A stretch of 64,000 nucleotides of DNA from Wenyingzhuangia sp. 2_MG-2023 (GCF_030548295.1 NZ_JAUOSB010000002.1:409181-473180), one strand, 5' to 3'. Shown: positions 17,309 through 27,204, numbered from the stretch's first letter. Numbers and translations: made by a program. The notes: generated by a model from the sequence alone, not told the origin.

Positions 17309-18889
17309 TTAGTAATTAGGATTTTGTCCCCATCTTTCTACCGCATTGGCTAAATTCAACTCAACCAAAGGAATTGGAAAAACTTCATTTTTTCCTTCTG
17401 TATAATTGATTGTTCCAAAATCAGCAGACTTACTACTATTGTAATTTGCGAATGCTTCTGAGGCTTTATTCGTTCTTACCAGATCAAAAAACCTGTGTCC
17501 TTCTCCCGCAAACTCTAACCTTCTTTCTGCATAAATAGCTCCTAACATATCTGTTTCTCCTCCATAAGGATAATCGTGTGAATTGTCTCCAAAAGCTCTT
17601 GCTCTGATTTGATTCAAGTAACTAACCGCATTGGTTAATGAACCTCCGCTTTGTACTTCTGCTTCCGCAGCCATTAACAAAACATCTGCATAACGAATTG
17701 CACGATAATTATTACTGTAGTTTAATGGATCTGAACCTGCTCTTTCATTTTCATCCTCTTGAGTTGGTAAATATTTTTTATTAAAAAACCCGGTATCTTC
17801 TCTACTTTTCTCATACGAATCATTGGTTCTCAAATCCCATAAAGTTTCATCTCTTCTGATGTCATTATCATCATAAGCATCGTATAAATTTTGAGTAGGT
17901 AAATTAAGTCCCCAACCAGCAATGTAAGGTGCAATTGCTAGGTTACGTGGAGCATTTGTTTTCGGAAAATAATACCCTTCGCTACATTGCATACAATCCC
18001 AACCAGCTCCCTCTACATTGGTATATTGAACTTCAAAAACAGCTTCATCACCATTTTCACCACTATCTGTAAACAAAACGGTAAAATCAACTAAAGAATA
18101 TACATTTGAAATGATAACTTCTTCTAAAACATCAGCAGCATCTGCAAATTTAGTGTTGTCAAATTTTCCGTGATACAAATACACTTTTCCTAACAATGCC
18201 TGCGCAGCTCCTTTGGTAATCTCGTATTTTTGACCTTGTACTACAGGCAAATCAGAAATTGCTTCTTTTAAATCCTCTTCAAGCAAACTGTAAACCTGAG
18301 CAATGCTTCCTACTCGATTAATTTCATACTCATCACCTACACTTACCTGTCTATCAGCAATTCTTAAAACACCATCTCTTGTTTCTGTTAACAAAGGAAT
18401 ATCTCCAAAAAACTTAGCTAATTCAAAACCAAAATAAGCTCTTAAAAAATAAGCTTGAGCAATAATTTCGTCTCTTCCTTCAAACTCAGTTTTGCCTTGA
18501 TATTCTAATACGTAATTAGCCCTATTCATGGCTGCATACATAAAATTCCACACATCTCTCAACTGATTGTTATCTGCTTGTGTTTGATCCATTTTATCAA
18601 CTCTTTGTAGTGTTGGCTGATCAAAATTGGCTGCATCACCACCTGCAATAATATCATCTGAAGCCACTACAGAAGTCATTACATTTATATAAGTACTTTG
18701 TAACATGTCATAAGCACCAATCAAAGCAGACTCGTATTCTTCTTGACTGTTAAAGTAATTGTCTGAAGTTGGTCCTACTGGATCTAATTCTACATAATCA
18801 TCACAAGATTGCAATGTGGAAACTAAGGCCGTCATAGCTATCATAAAAAATAACAAGCCTGATTTTTTAACTATTTTTATATTTTTCAT
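17309..18889 (-). CDS. SusD/RagB-family outer-membrane glycan-binding lipoprotein
   Basis: The 526-residue protein has a lipobox LQSC (Cys29) and then the SusD N-terminal pattern (DDYVELDPVGPTSDNYF). TPR-like helices with FLRAYFGFELAKFFGDIPL lie near 150. The C-terminal family block is YLNQIRARA with YAERRLEFAGEGHRFFDL near 430-470. It caps the SusC pore at the cell surface and delivers oligosaccharides. It lies 17 bp downstream of susC. Association with GH16 and GH3 suggests beta-1,3-glucan as ligand. Confidence 0.95.
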   Translation of the reverse strand: MKNIKIVKKSGLLFFMIAMTALVSTLQSCDDYVELDPVGPTSDNYFNSQEEYESALIGAYDMLQSTYINVMTSVVASDDIIAGGDAANFDQPTLQRVDKMDQTQADNNQLRDVWNFMYAAMNRANYVLEYQGKTEFEGRDEIIAQAYFLRAYFGFELAKFFGDIPLLTETRDGVLRIADRQVSVGDEYEINRVGSIAQVYSLLEEDLKEAISDLPVVQGQKYEITKGAAQALLGKVYLYHGKFDNTKFADAADVLEEVIISNVYSLVDFTVLFTDSGENGDEAVFEVQYTNVEGAGWDCMQCSEGYYFPKTNAPRNLAIAPYIAGWGLNLPTQNLYDAYDDNDIRRDETLWDLRTNDSYEKSREDTGFFNKKYLPTQEDENERAGSDPLNYSNNYRAIRYADVLLMAAEAEVQSGGSLTNAVSYLNQIRARAFGDNSHDYPYGGETDMLGAIYAERRLEFAGEGHRFFDLVRTNKASEAFANYNSSKSADFGTINYTEGKNEVFPIPLVELNLANAVERWGQNPNY

Positions 18890-18906
18890 TTGTTTCTTTT
18901 TTTAGG

Positions 18907-21900
18907 TTAAAAACTTAGGTTCATTCCAAAAATATAGGTCTTTGCTACTGGATAAAAACCTCTATCAATTCCTGCTCCAATTGGATCTGAAGAAGAAGCA
19001 GAAGGATCAAAACCAGAATAATCTGTAAAAGTGTGTAAGTTGTTTGCAGATGCATACAATCTCAACTTATCGATTCCTACTTTTGATAAAAAATCTTTAT
19101 TAAAAGTGTACCCAATTTGTACATTTTGAATTCTTACATACGAAGCATCTTCTACATAATAATCTGAGAAATAGTCTGTATTTACAGATGCTCCTGAAAC
19201 AACACGTGGTGTTGTTGTGCTTGCATTGGTAGTTGTCCATGCATCTAAAACTCTAGTACTTTTATTTGCCAAAGTATTTACTCTTTCATAATCTCTTACC
19301 ATTTCATTTCCAAATGAACCAATAGTAGATGCACTAAAATCGATGTTTTTATAAGAAAACCCTATGTTTAAACCAGCTGTAAAGTTTGGAATTGGATCTC
19401 CAATATCTGTTCTATCATCTTCACTAATTTGTCCATCTCCATTTACATCAACAAATCTTAAATCTCCTACACCTGCACCACTGTGATAAGTTCCATCTGG
19501 AGAAGCTGTATCTAATGCATCAATTTCAGATTGTGATTGATAAATTCCATTGGTTTTGTATCCATAGAAATAACCAATAGCATGTCCTTTTTCCATTCTT
19601 GATGGTAAGATTCCCGTACCTAAACCAAAAGCACCTCCTTCAATAAAACCTGATTCACTACCTACATACAAAACTTCGTTATGAATAGTTGAGAAATTTA
19701 GACTTGTATTAAATTTAAAATCATCTGAGAATTGATCTCTGTAAGAAACCATAAATTCAAAACCTTTATTTTCTACAGTACCCGCATTAATTACTGGTGC
19801 AGAAGAACCAATTCCTCCTACTCCTGTCAATCCAGAAATTTGAGCTGCAATTAATAAATCTTCTGTTTTTTTAGAATATACATCTGCTGTAATGTTGATT
19901 CTGTTTTGCAACATAGAAAAATCAACACCTAGATTACTTGTAACACTTGTTTCCCATTTGATTTCTGGATTTGCCAATTTTCCAATTGCAACTCCTGTCA
20001 ATAAATCTTCAACAGAACTTTCTTCATTGTTACTGTAAACTCCTTCTCCGTCCAATCTAGAAATGTAAGCAAAGTCGTCTATTCTATCGTTTCCTATTTT
20101 ACCATAACTCAACCTTAATTTTAAGTTGTTAATCCAGTCTGTATTTTCTAAAAATGATTCGTCAGAAATTACCCACCCTAAAGAAACTGAAGGAAAATAC
20201 CCTACTTTATTATTAGGTCCAAATTTTGAAGATGTATCTCTTCTAAACATTGCCGAAATCAAATATTTTTCATCAAAGTTGTACTGTACTCTTGTAAAAT
20301 AAGAAGACAAACGCTCTTTGAATTGATCGCTACCTATAGCATATTGTGCCTCTGTAAAGCGATCTATTACTTCTTCAAAATTTGAAATAACTGCATCGCT
20401 AAAAGAGTTGCTTCCATCTCTTAATATTTGACCAAATGTTCCTGCATATTCCCCTCTATTTTCTCTAATCTCTTGACCTAACAATACATTTAAATTGTGT
20501 AATTCGTTAAAAGTATTTTTATAGGTAACCAAGTTATTCCAAGTATAATCATCATAAGTGTCTTTATTATCAGACAATTCATTTCTAGTACTTCTTGTTA
20601 AAGATTTACCTATACCTAAAAAAGTCAACGGTCTAAAAACAGTAGATTCGTCTGTTGCGTGATTCATTTGGTATTTAGACCTTACTGAAAAATGATCTAA
20701 AAACTTGTATTCCGCAGTAAAAGTTGGACTAATTTTTCTAACAACATTTGTATTGTATGTGCTTGCTATTTGAGCCATTGGGTTGGCTACTTCTATTGCA
20801 TTGGTATTTACAATTCCAAATCCATTTCTGTATTTTTCATATCCAGCATCGGCAAGTGGTGTATCATCGTAAACCCCTGTTAAAGGATCTGCGTTGATTG
20901 CATTGTACAAAACAGAACCTACTCCATCTTCAGTCAGGTTATTTTTTTCTGAGTAAGTGTATATTGCAGTTGCTGATAATGTAAAGTCATCAGTTACATC
21001 ATATTGTAATTTTGTTCTTGCCGTCATTCTTTGATAGTTTGACTGACTTCCTCCAACAATACCGTCTTGAGTTAAATAAGAACCTCCAAAAGAATAAGCT
21101 AATTTATCAGTACCTCCATTAGCTGATAAGTTTAAGTTATACATTGGTGCAGTTTCAAAAACTTCATCTTGCCAATTACTTGTACCCATTGGTGTTACTG
21201 CACTTACAGAAGGATTGTAAATTTGCCCAGTTACCGGTTGTTCAAAGTACGTTAAGTTTCCGTTAGCTTGGTTTACATAAGAAGCAAATTGTGATGGATT
21301 TAACAAATCCAGTTTTTTACTGGTTTGCTGAAAAGCATAGTAACTATCAACGTTAAATTTTAGTTCACTATTTTTTCTTCCTGATTTTGTTTCTATTAAA
21401 ATCACTCCATTTGCAGCACGTACTCCATAAATTCCTGCAGTTGCATCTTTTAATACGTTTACGCTTTTAATGTCATTTGGGTTGATTACAGACAAATCTG
21501 TAATTGGGTTCCCATCAACTAAAATTAAAGGAGCATTGTCTCCGTTGGTAGAAATTCCACGAATCCTAATGTTAGATGATGCACCCGGAGAACCCGAAGA
21601 AGAAGTTACTGCAACTCCTGAAACTTGTCCCTGTAAAGCTTGTTCTACTCTTACAGGATTTAACTTTTCAATAGTTTCTGCTTCTACTACAGATACTGCA
21701 CCTGTAATTTCTTTTTTCTTCTGTGTACCATAACCTATCAAGACAACACTTTCAAGAGCTTCAACACTTTCTTTTAATTGAACATTGATTGTAGTTTCAG
21801 AACCTATAGTTACTTCTTGAGATTCAAATCCCAAATAACTAAAGACTAATATTTCACCTTTGGTTACATTACTAATAGTGTACTCTCCATCAAAATTAGA

Positions 21901-22056
21901 ATACACCCCTTTTGTAGTATTTTTTACAGTAACATTTACTCCTGATAAAACAATATCATTTTGCGAGTCTGTTACAATACCACTTACATTTACACTCTGC
22001 GCAACTCCAAAAAACGGAATTGCTAACAAAAGAATTAAAATAAGATAATTTTTCAT
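18907..22056 (-). CDS. SusC/RagA-family TonB-dependent outer-membrane transporter
   Basis: The 1049-residue protein has a signal peptide ending near FFGVAQ. A carboxypeptidase-regulatory-like domain follows (about 20-100: VSGIVTDSQND, YTISNVTKGE, VFSYLGFESQEV). The plug (about 110-225) has the family signature VLIGYGTQKKKEITGAV and IRIRGISTNGDNAPLILVDG. The remainder is the 22-strand barrel, ending in an aromatic FGMNLSF. It pulls oligosaccharides bound by SusD across the outer membrane with TonB energy. It is the first gene of the locus. The upstream region has TAGCTTTG at 22085-22092 and repeated TGTAGTG sites. Confidence 0.96.
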   Translation of the reverse strand: MKNYLILILLLAIPFFGVAQSVNVSGIVTDSQNDIVLSGVNVTVKNTTKGVYSNFDGEYTISNVTKGEILVFSYLGFESQEVTIGSETTINVQLKESVEALESVVLIGYGTQKKKEITGAVSVVEAETIEKLNPVRVEQALQGQVSGVAVTSSSGSPGASSNIRIRGISTNGDNAPLILVDGNPITDLSVINPNDIKSVNVLKDATAGIYGVRAANGVILIETKSGRKNSELKFNVDSYYAFQQTSKKLDLLNPSQFASYVNQANGNLTYFEQPVTGQIYNPSVSAVTPMGTSNWQDEVFETAPMYNLNLSANGGTDKLAYSFGGSYLTQDGIVGGSQSNYQRMTARTKLQYDVTDDFTLSATAIYTYSEKNNLTEDGVGSVLYNAINADPLTGVYDDTPLADAGYEKYRNGFGIVNTNAIEVANPMAQIASTYNTNVVRKISPTFTAEYKFLDHFSVRSKYQMNHATDESTVFRPLTFLGIGKSLTRSTRNELSDNKDTYDDYTWNNLVTYKNTFNELHNLNVLLGQEIRENRGEYAGTFGQILRDGSNSFSDAVISNFEEVIDRFTEAQYAIGSDQFKERLSSYFTRVQYNFDEKYLISAMFRRDTSSKFGPNNKVGYFPSVSLGWVISDESFLENTDWINNLKLRLSYGKIGNDRIDDFAYISRLDGEGVYSNNEESSVEDLLTGVAIGKLANPEIKWETSVTSNLGVDFSMLQNRINITADVYSKKTEDLLIAAQISGLTGVGGIGSSAPVINAGTVENKGFEFMVSYRDQFSDDFKFNTSLNFSTIHNEVLYVGSESGFIEGGAFGLGTGILPSRMEKGHAIGYFYGYKTNGIYQSQSEIDALDTASPDGTYHSGAGVGDLRFVDVNGDGQISEDDRTDIGDPIPNFTAGLNIGFSYKNIDFSASTIGSFGNEMVRDYERVNTLANKSTRVLDAWTTTNASTTTPRVVSGASVNTDYFSDYYVEDASYVRIQNVQIGYTFNKDFLSKVGIDKLRLYASANNLHTFTDYSGFDPSASSSDPIGAGIDRGFYPVAKTYIFGMNLSF

Positions 22057-22084
22057 ATGATTTAGTTATTATTTGTGTTTTAAA

Positions 22085-22243
22085 CAAAGCTACACCCCAA
22101 AAACTGATAATTAACCAAAAACGCCCACTACAAAAAACATACACACTTAAAAAAAACCATACCAGTAGTATTCCTCTAGGTTTTCAAACAGTAAAAAAAC
22201 ACAATGTAGTGGTGTTGTAGTGGTAAAAATCAAATATGTAGTG
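22085..22243 (-). promoter_or_regulatory. SusC upstream region with phased TGTAGTG repeats
   Basis: Plus-strand TGTAGTG occurs at 22205, 22216 and 22237, so the copies start 11 and 21 bp apart (one and two helical turns). An inverted copy, CACTACA, lies at 22126-22132. The two central copies extend to TGTAGTGGT. A minus-strand -7-like TAGCTTTG lies at 22085-22092. The repeats lie between the terminator of the regulator gene and the SusC promoter, so they are candidate binding sites for the regulator encoded at 22415-25207. Confidence 0.55.
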
Positions 22244-22343
22244 TACTAAAACCTGCTTTAAAACATGTATTTACAAAAAAAGAATCTAAAAACGTCAAGT
22301 TAGAGAACAAACACAAAGACATCTACACAAACAAATACACACA

Positions 22344-22388
22344 AAAAACCCTTTAAAAATAGATATTTCCTATTTTTAAAGGGTTTTT
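22344..22388. terminator. Terminator after the PUL regulator gene
   Basis: A 19-bp perfect stem (left arm 22344-22362, right arm 22370-22388) has a GGG/CCC core, A and T runs at its ends and a 7-nt loop. It lies downstream of the regulator stop on the minus strand. It therefore separates the regulator transcript from susC. Confidence 0.85.
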
Positions 22389-22414
22389 CACAAGAATAAA
22401 TCATAAATAAAACT

Positions 22415-25207
22415 TTACATTTCTAAAATATGATCCACTAAATTCTCTTCATTTGTCAAATTCATCTTTTTTCTCAACCTGTAGCGTTTTACTTCTACGC
22501 TTTTTGTAGAAATATTTAACAACGGAGCTATTTCTTTAGATGACAAATTCAATCTTAAATAAGCACACAACCTTAAATCGTTATTAGTTAATGATGGATG
22601 TTCTGTTTTTATTTTTTTAATAAAATCTTTATCAGCATTGTTAAAAGCTTCTTCAAACAATTTCCAATCATCACTATTATTTAAACTTTTATCAATGATC
22701 TTAATTACATTGTCTATATTTTTTTGACCATCAGTTTTAAGCAACTCCTCTTTAATACTATTCAACAATTCATTCTTTTTGATAACACTCATTGTAGAGC
22801 TTGCCAATTCTTTATTTTTTAATGTTACATCTGCTTCTAATTTTTCATTTTCTAACAAGGTCATTTTTTGCTCGTTTTCTAGCTTATGCAATTCAAATTC
22901 TCTTTGTTTTTTTGATAAAATTCGTTCCCGTTGTTTGGCATAATACCTATTGTACATAATATGCATAAAAACAGAAAACAATGCCAAAACACCAAAGTAA
23001 AAAACAATCATAGGAATAGAAATGTACCATGGTTTGTCTATTTTAAATTGATAACTAGCAACATTTGTTGTTAAGATCCCATTTATTTTTGCCCTCACTC
23101 TAAAATGATATTTACCAAAAGGCAAATTCTCAAAGAAAACATCGCTTTCTTCTCTCCATGAACTCCATTGTGAATTCAATCCCTCTAATTGATACTGATA
23201 TTCAACCTGAGAAAATTCATTAAAAACAGGTACACTACACGTAAACTTAAAATTATTCTGATTGTTATGGAATAATTCTGTAGTAGTTAAATTCACATTT
23301 TTGGGCCAACTAGTCAAAGATGAATTTTTAATTTGATTGATTTTTACTTTATAATCTTTGTGTTTTTCTATATTTCTCAAGTTTAAAGTAATATACCCAT
23401 TAGAGGTTCCTAACAGATATCGATTTTGAGATAATTCACAAATATTCTCAAAACCAGTTGCTCCTTTTCGATCTTTTAAGGGAATTGAAATATGATGTAT
23501 TATAGGCTCTTTACTTAAAGTTCCTTGCTCTATATAACTAACATTTTTTTTAGAAAACCCCCATAATTTATTCTCCGCAGAAGTATTGACCAGAACCCCT
23601 GAAATATACTCAGATTGTAAGGCATATTTAGAGAGCACTGTATCTTTTTCAAAAATATTTTTAGAAAAATTATACCTATAAACCCCTTTCTTATACGAAT
23701 ATAAAATGTTGTTTTTGTACTTTAACAATGCAGAGTGAATTCCTTTCTCTACAGAATTTAAAATTGATACATTTTCCACTTTTGTGAATTCCTCATCTAC
23801 ATCTATTTTGTAAACTCCTTTGTATTCGTGATTTACAAAAACAGAAGCATCATCTCCAATTTCAAAATATCGACTTGAAATGTTAAATCCTTCAATTTTA
23901 TTTTTCAACCTCCAACTTCCTTTTTCCTTCGCAAAAACATACAAACCAGAATAATTTCCTTGTAAAAACCTATTCTTACCCAAAGATTCTATTTTCCAGG
24001 TTCCCATAACATCCCCTATCAATTCTGCCTTTGTATCTTTTATTAAAAAAGTTCCAGAATTGTGACCACAGAGCAATTCCCCTTCAATAATTTTCAATCC
24101 CCAAACCTGACCTTCTGTATTTTCAACAAACTTAAATTCCTCTTCTTTCTTGTATGTTTTACAAAACAACCCTTGATTGGTTCCTAAATAAATTTTCCCT
24201 TCATGTAAAATTGACGCATAGATTGTACCTAAAATTCCGTTATAATCTCTGTGTACTTTAAAAGGAGAATTGATATCTATAATATTGATTCCATCATCTA
24301 ACCCCAACCAAATATTTTCTTCTTGATCTTCAAAGACAGAAAGCACCGTATTATCATTCAACCCTTTTTTTTGATTGATGTAATACTTAATATTCCCTTC
24401 ATTATTTAAAACAATAACCCCTTCAGAAATAGTTCCTAAAATTAAATTTCCATTGGCTGATTTTAGACTACTGTAAAGTGTGTAATCTCTTAAGTTTGAA
24501 TTTAGAGATTCATTCCACGGAAGTAAAACACCATTTTCTAAATAAAATAAACCTTGACTCTCTGACGTAAACACTAGTCGGTTTTCAAGTTCATGAATTC
24601 CAACAATTTTATTTTTTTTAAAAATTTTATGACTAGAAATTAACTGAGAAATTCCATTACGCAACAAATAAATTCCCTCATCATACACTTGATAATAAAT
24701 TGTACCCTTTGCTTTAAACATGGATAAAATTTGATCTCTTGCCTGAATAATTTTATATTCTTTTGTTTTTAAATTATACAAGTAGATACGTTCTAAAGAC
24801 TGGAACAAAACCCATCCTTCTAGAATTTCAATATGCCAAAATTGTTCATCTTCTAACAAGTCTATTTCGGAAGAAAGTGATGTAAATTTTAACACCCCAA
24901 AATCATTTTTTTCCCAATAACCAAATCCGTTGTAAAAACCTGTATATATTTTATCTTTAACAGCTTTTACAGACCTAACAATGGTTTCATTCTCCATGGG
25001 ATACAACCTCCATGAAGCACCATCAAATTCTAAAAGTCCCTGATTGTTGGCAACATAAACTTCTTTGCTTTGAGATTGCGTAATTGACCAGTTTTGATTT
25101 TCTGCATGATAATCCTTTGCTGTATAAACAGATATAGGTGGCAATCCTTGAGAAAAAACACTATTTATAAATAAAAAAAAGACACTTAGTGATTTGAAAA
25201 AATTCAT
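22415..25207 (-). CDS. One-component PUL sensor-regulator: beta-propeller, triple-tyrosine domain, LuxR-type HTH
   Basis: The 930-residue protein has a signal peptide and about 700 periplasmic residues of two-component-propeller-like repeats (for example VSVFEDQEENIWLGLDDGINII). A Y_Y_Y-type Ig domain near 650-725 (VEYQYQLEGLNSQWSSW) follows, with one transmembrane helix near 730-750. A coiled coil (about 760-830) leads to a C-terminal LuxR-type helix-turn-helix (about 870-930, NDLRLCAYLRLNLSSKEIA). It has no kinase or receiver domain, so it may sense oligosaccharide outside and bind DNA directly while membrane-bound, as proposed for related Bacteroidota regulators. It lies upstream of susC in the same direction with its own terminator. 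Confidence 0.88.
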   Translation of the reverse strand: MNFFKSLSVFFLFINSVFSQGLPPISVYTAKDYHAENQNWSITQSQSKEVYVANNQGLLEFDGASWRLYPMENETIVRSVKAVKDKIYTGFYNGFGYWEKNDFGVLKFTSLSSEIDLLEDEQFWHIEILEGWVLFQSLERIYLYNLKTKEYKIIQARDQILSMFKAKGTIYYQVYDEGIYLLRNGISQLISSHKIFKKNKIVGIHELENRLVFTSESQGLFYLENGVLLPWNESLNSNLRDYTLYSSLKSANGNLILGTISEGVIVLNNEGNIKYYINQKKGLNDNTVLSVFEDQEENIWLGLDDGINIIDINSPFKVHRDYNGILGTIYASILHEGKIYLGTNQGLFCKTYKKEEEFKFVENTEGQVWGLKIIEGELLCGHNSGTFLIKDTKAELIGDVMGTWKIESLGKNRFLQGNYSGLYVFAKEKGSWRLKNKIEGFNISSRYFEIGDDASVFVNHEYKGVYKIDVDEEFTKVENVSILNSVEKGIHSALLKYKNNILYSYKKGVYRYNFSKNIFEKDTVLSKYALQSEYISGVLVNTSAENKLWGFSKKNVSYIEQGTLSKEPIIHHISIPLKDRKGATGFENICELSQNRYLLGTSNGYITLNLRNIEKHKDYKVKINQIKNSSLTSWPKNVNLTTTELFHNNQNNFKFTCSVPVFNEFSQVEYQYQLEGLNSQWSSWREESDVFFENLPFGKYHFRVRAKINGILTTNVASYQFKIDKPWYISIPMIVFYFGVLALFSVFMHIMYNRYYAKQRERILSKKQREFELHKLENEQKMTLLENEKLEADVTLKNKELASSTMSVIKKNELLNSIKEELLKTDGQKNIDNVIKIIDKSLNNSDDWKLFEEAFNNADKDFIKKIKTEHPSLTNNDLRLCAYLRLNLSSKEIAPLLNISTKSVEVKRYRLRKKMNLTNEENLVDHILEM

Positions 25208-25304
25208 ATTTCTGATAGGGTATTAAGCAGACAAATACAATAGATCTACTATACCGTTAAATTTAAGAGTATTTGTAATAATCTCAACAAAAATATGGAA
25301 ACAA

Positions 25305-25328
25305 AAAAAGATGCCTAAGCATCTTTTT
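25305..25328 (-). terminator. Terminator after the small rhodanese gene
   Basis: The stem AAAAAGATGC/GCATCTTTTT has a 4-nt loop. It overlaps the rhodanese stop codon by two bases and ends the minus-strand sulfur transcript. Confidence 0.75.
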
Positions 25329-25716
25329 AATTCTTATGAGTCTTTTCCCATTCTTGATAACCTCCTTTTAAATCCCAAATACTTACAAATCCTTTTTTTT
25401 GTAGAATTCTCAAAGCCATCAGACTTCTTTTTCCAGACCTACAATAAACATACAAGGGCTTTGTTTTATCTAAAGCTTCTATTTGTTGTTTAAAAGTTAT
25501 ATTAGACAAGACATCCATATTAATAGCACTGGCAATATGTCCGTTTTTATACTCTTGATCTGTTCTCACATCTAAAACTTGAACTCCATCCTTTGCTATT
25601 GCTTTCTGAAATTCTTCTACATTTAACCTATTAAATTTTACCTGGGCATTTAATCTGTAAAAATAGCTCAATCCCCAAACAACGGCTATAACAATAAAAA
25701 CAACTCTCATTCTCAA
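25327..25716 (-). CDS. Rhodanese-like sulfurtransferase with N-terminal signal/anchor
   Basis: The 129-residue protein starts with a hydrophobic segment (about 4-20) that should export or anchor it in the inner membrane. A single rhodanese domain follows: LDVRTDQEY near 48 and the active-site loop YCRSGKRS with Cys92. The CRSGKR loop is typical of thiosulfate or polysulfide sulfurtransferases of the GlpE/PspE kind. It lies 14 bp downstream of the metallo-beta-lactamase/rhodanese gene. It probably hands sulfane sulfur from the cell envelope to the cytoplasmic partner. Confidence 0.88.
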   Translation of the reverse strand: MRMRVVFIVIAVVWGLSYFYRLNAQVKFNRLNVEEFQKAIAKDGVQVLDVRTDQEYKNGHIASAINMDVLSNITFKQQIEALDKTKPLYVYCRSGKRSLMALRILQKKGFVSIWDLKGGYQEWEKTHKN

Positions 25717-25730
25717 TTATTTAAAAATAT

Positions 25731-27140
25731 TTACGATAATGTTGAAGGACACACATAAGCTGTTGTGGAAATATCCGATTCCTTAATAGCTGCAAAACCT
25801 CCCATAATATCTACAAAATTATGAATACCTCTACTTTTTAAAATAGAAGCAGCAATCATACTTCTGTAACCACCTGCACAATGAATGTAAAAATTCTCTT
25901 TTTCTGGAAAATCTTCTAAATGACTATTCAATACATCTAGAGGAGTATTTTTTGCTTGTGGAATTCTTTCCGACAAAAATTCTGTATGTTTTCTTACATC
26001 AAAAATAGGCAAATTATCCGTTAAAACATCTTCTAAATCAGTTGCTAAAATCTGTTGAACTGTGTCGTATTCTTTTCCAGCCTGAATCCAAGACTCAAAA
26101 CCACCTTTTAAATATCCTAAAGTGTGATCAAAACCAACACGGGACAAACGTGTTATTGTTTCCTCTTCTCTTCCCTCTGGAATAACCAATACAATAGGCT
26201 GTTCTACATCACCAATCAATGCACCTACCCAAGGAGCAAAACCTCCATCAATTCCTATAAAAATAGATTGAGGAATGTGTCCAGTTGCAAACTCTTCTTG
26301 CGTTCTAACATCCAGCACCAAAGCACCTGTCTCGTTTGCCAAATTCTCTAATTCTTGAGGCGTTAATTCATGCGTACCTTGTGCTATTACTTCACTAATA
26401 TCTTCATAACCTTCCTTATTCATTTTCACGTTCAAAGGAAAATACTGTGGCGGTGGCAACAAACCGTCTGTCACTTCTTTTACAAACTCAGCCTCTGTCA
26501 TATCTGCTCGTAAAGCATAATTATTTTCTTTCTGCCCTCCTAAAGTACCTGTTGTTTCTTTACTCAAGTTCTTACCACAAGCAGATCCTGCTCCATGACC
26601 TGGGTATACAATCAACTCATTTTCTAAAGGCATTATTTTAGTTCTCAAACTATGGAACAATGTTGCTGCCAATTGCTCTTGTGTCATGCTTGCAGCTTTC
26701 TGAGCCAAATCTGGCCTACCTACATCTCCTAAAAACAACGTATCTCCTGTAAATAATGCGTAATTTTTACCTTCTTCATCTTTCAACAAATATGTAGTAG
26801 ACTCCATAGTATGTCCTGGAGTGTGGATTGCAACAATGGTTAATTTCCCCAAAGAAAACTCTTGTCCATCTTCTGTTATAATAGCCTCAAAACTAGGGTT
26901 GGCATTTTTACCGTATACAATAGGAGCACCAGTTCTTTTAGATAAAGTAACGTGACCACTCACAAAATCTGCATGAAAATGTGTTTCTAAAATATATTTG
27001 ATTTTTGCATTGTCTTTATCAGCACGATCTATATATGGCTGCACTTCTCTTAAAGGATCAATAATGGCTACTTCTCCTTCGCTTTCAATATAATAGGCTC
27101 CTTGAGCCAAACATCCTGTATATATTTGTTCTATTTTCAT
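25731..27140 (-). CDS. Metallo-beta-lactamase/rhodanese fusion, persulfide dioxygenase type
   Basis: The 469-residue cytoplasmic protein has three parts. The metallo-beta-lactamase domain (1-240) shows THFHADFVSGH (His54, His56, Asp58), TPGHTMEST and GDTLFLGDVGRPD, as in ETHE1-type persulfide dioxygenases. The first rhodanese domain (about 265-355) has LVLDVRTQEEF, but its loop reads VIPEGREEE and lacks the cysteine, so it is inactive. The second rhodanese (about 370-450) has IHCAGGYRS with Cys421. It should oxidise glutathione- or bacillithiol-type persulfides to sulfite. It has its own promoter and dyad at 27161-27204, overlapping the end of the SulP gene. Confidence 0.9.
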   Translation of the reverse strand: MKIEQIYTGCLAQGAYYIESEGEVAIIDPLREVQPYIDRADKDNAKIKYILETHFHADFVSGHVTLSKRTGAPIVYGKNANPSFEAIITEDGQEFSLGKLTIVAIHTPGHTMESTTYLLKDEEGKNYALFTGDTLFLGDVGRPDLAQKAASMTQEQLAATLFHSLRTKIMPLENELIVYPGHGAGSACGKNLSKETTGTLGGQKENNYALRADMTEAEFVKEVTDGLLPPPQYFPLNVKMNKEGYEDISEVIAQGTHELTPQELENLANETGALVLDVRTQEEFATGHIPQSIFIGIDGGFAPWVGALIGDVEQPIVLVIPEGREEETITRLSRVGFDHTLGYLKGGFESWIQAGKEYDTVQQILATDLEDVLTDNLPIFDVRKHTEFLSERIPQAKNTPLDVLNSHLEDFPEKENFYIHCAGGYRSMIAASILKSRGIHNFVDIMGGFAAIKESDISTTAYVCPSTLS

Positions 27141-27160
27141 CTTATGACTTTTTTATACTT

Positions 27161-27204
27161 CAAAAATAAGTGGTTTCTATTTCTCTTACAGTAACATACG
27201 TTAC
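27161..27204 (-). promoter_or_regulatory. Crp/Fnr-type operator and promoter of the persulfide dioxygenase gene
   Basis: The dyad GTAACATACGTTAC (27191-27204; extended AGTAA-N6-TTACA) is centred 36.5 bp from the end of a minus-strand TATTTTTG -7 element (27161-27168). No TTTG stands at -33. The dyad overlaps the stop codon of the SulP gene. The transcript start should be near 27154, giving a short leader. Confidence 0.8.
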
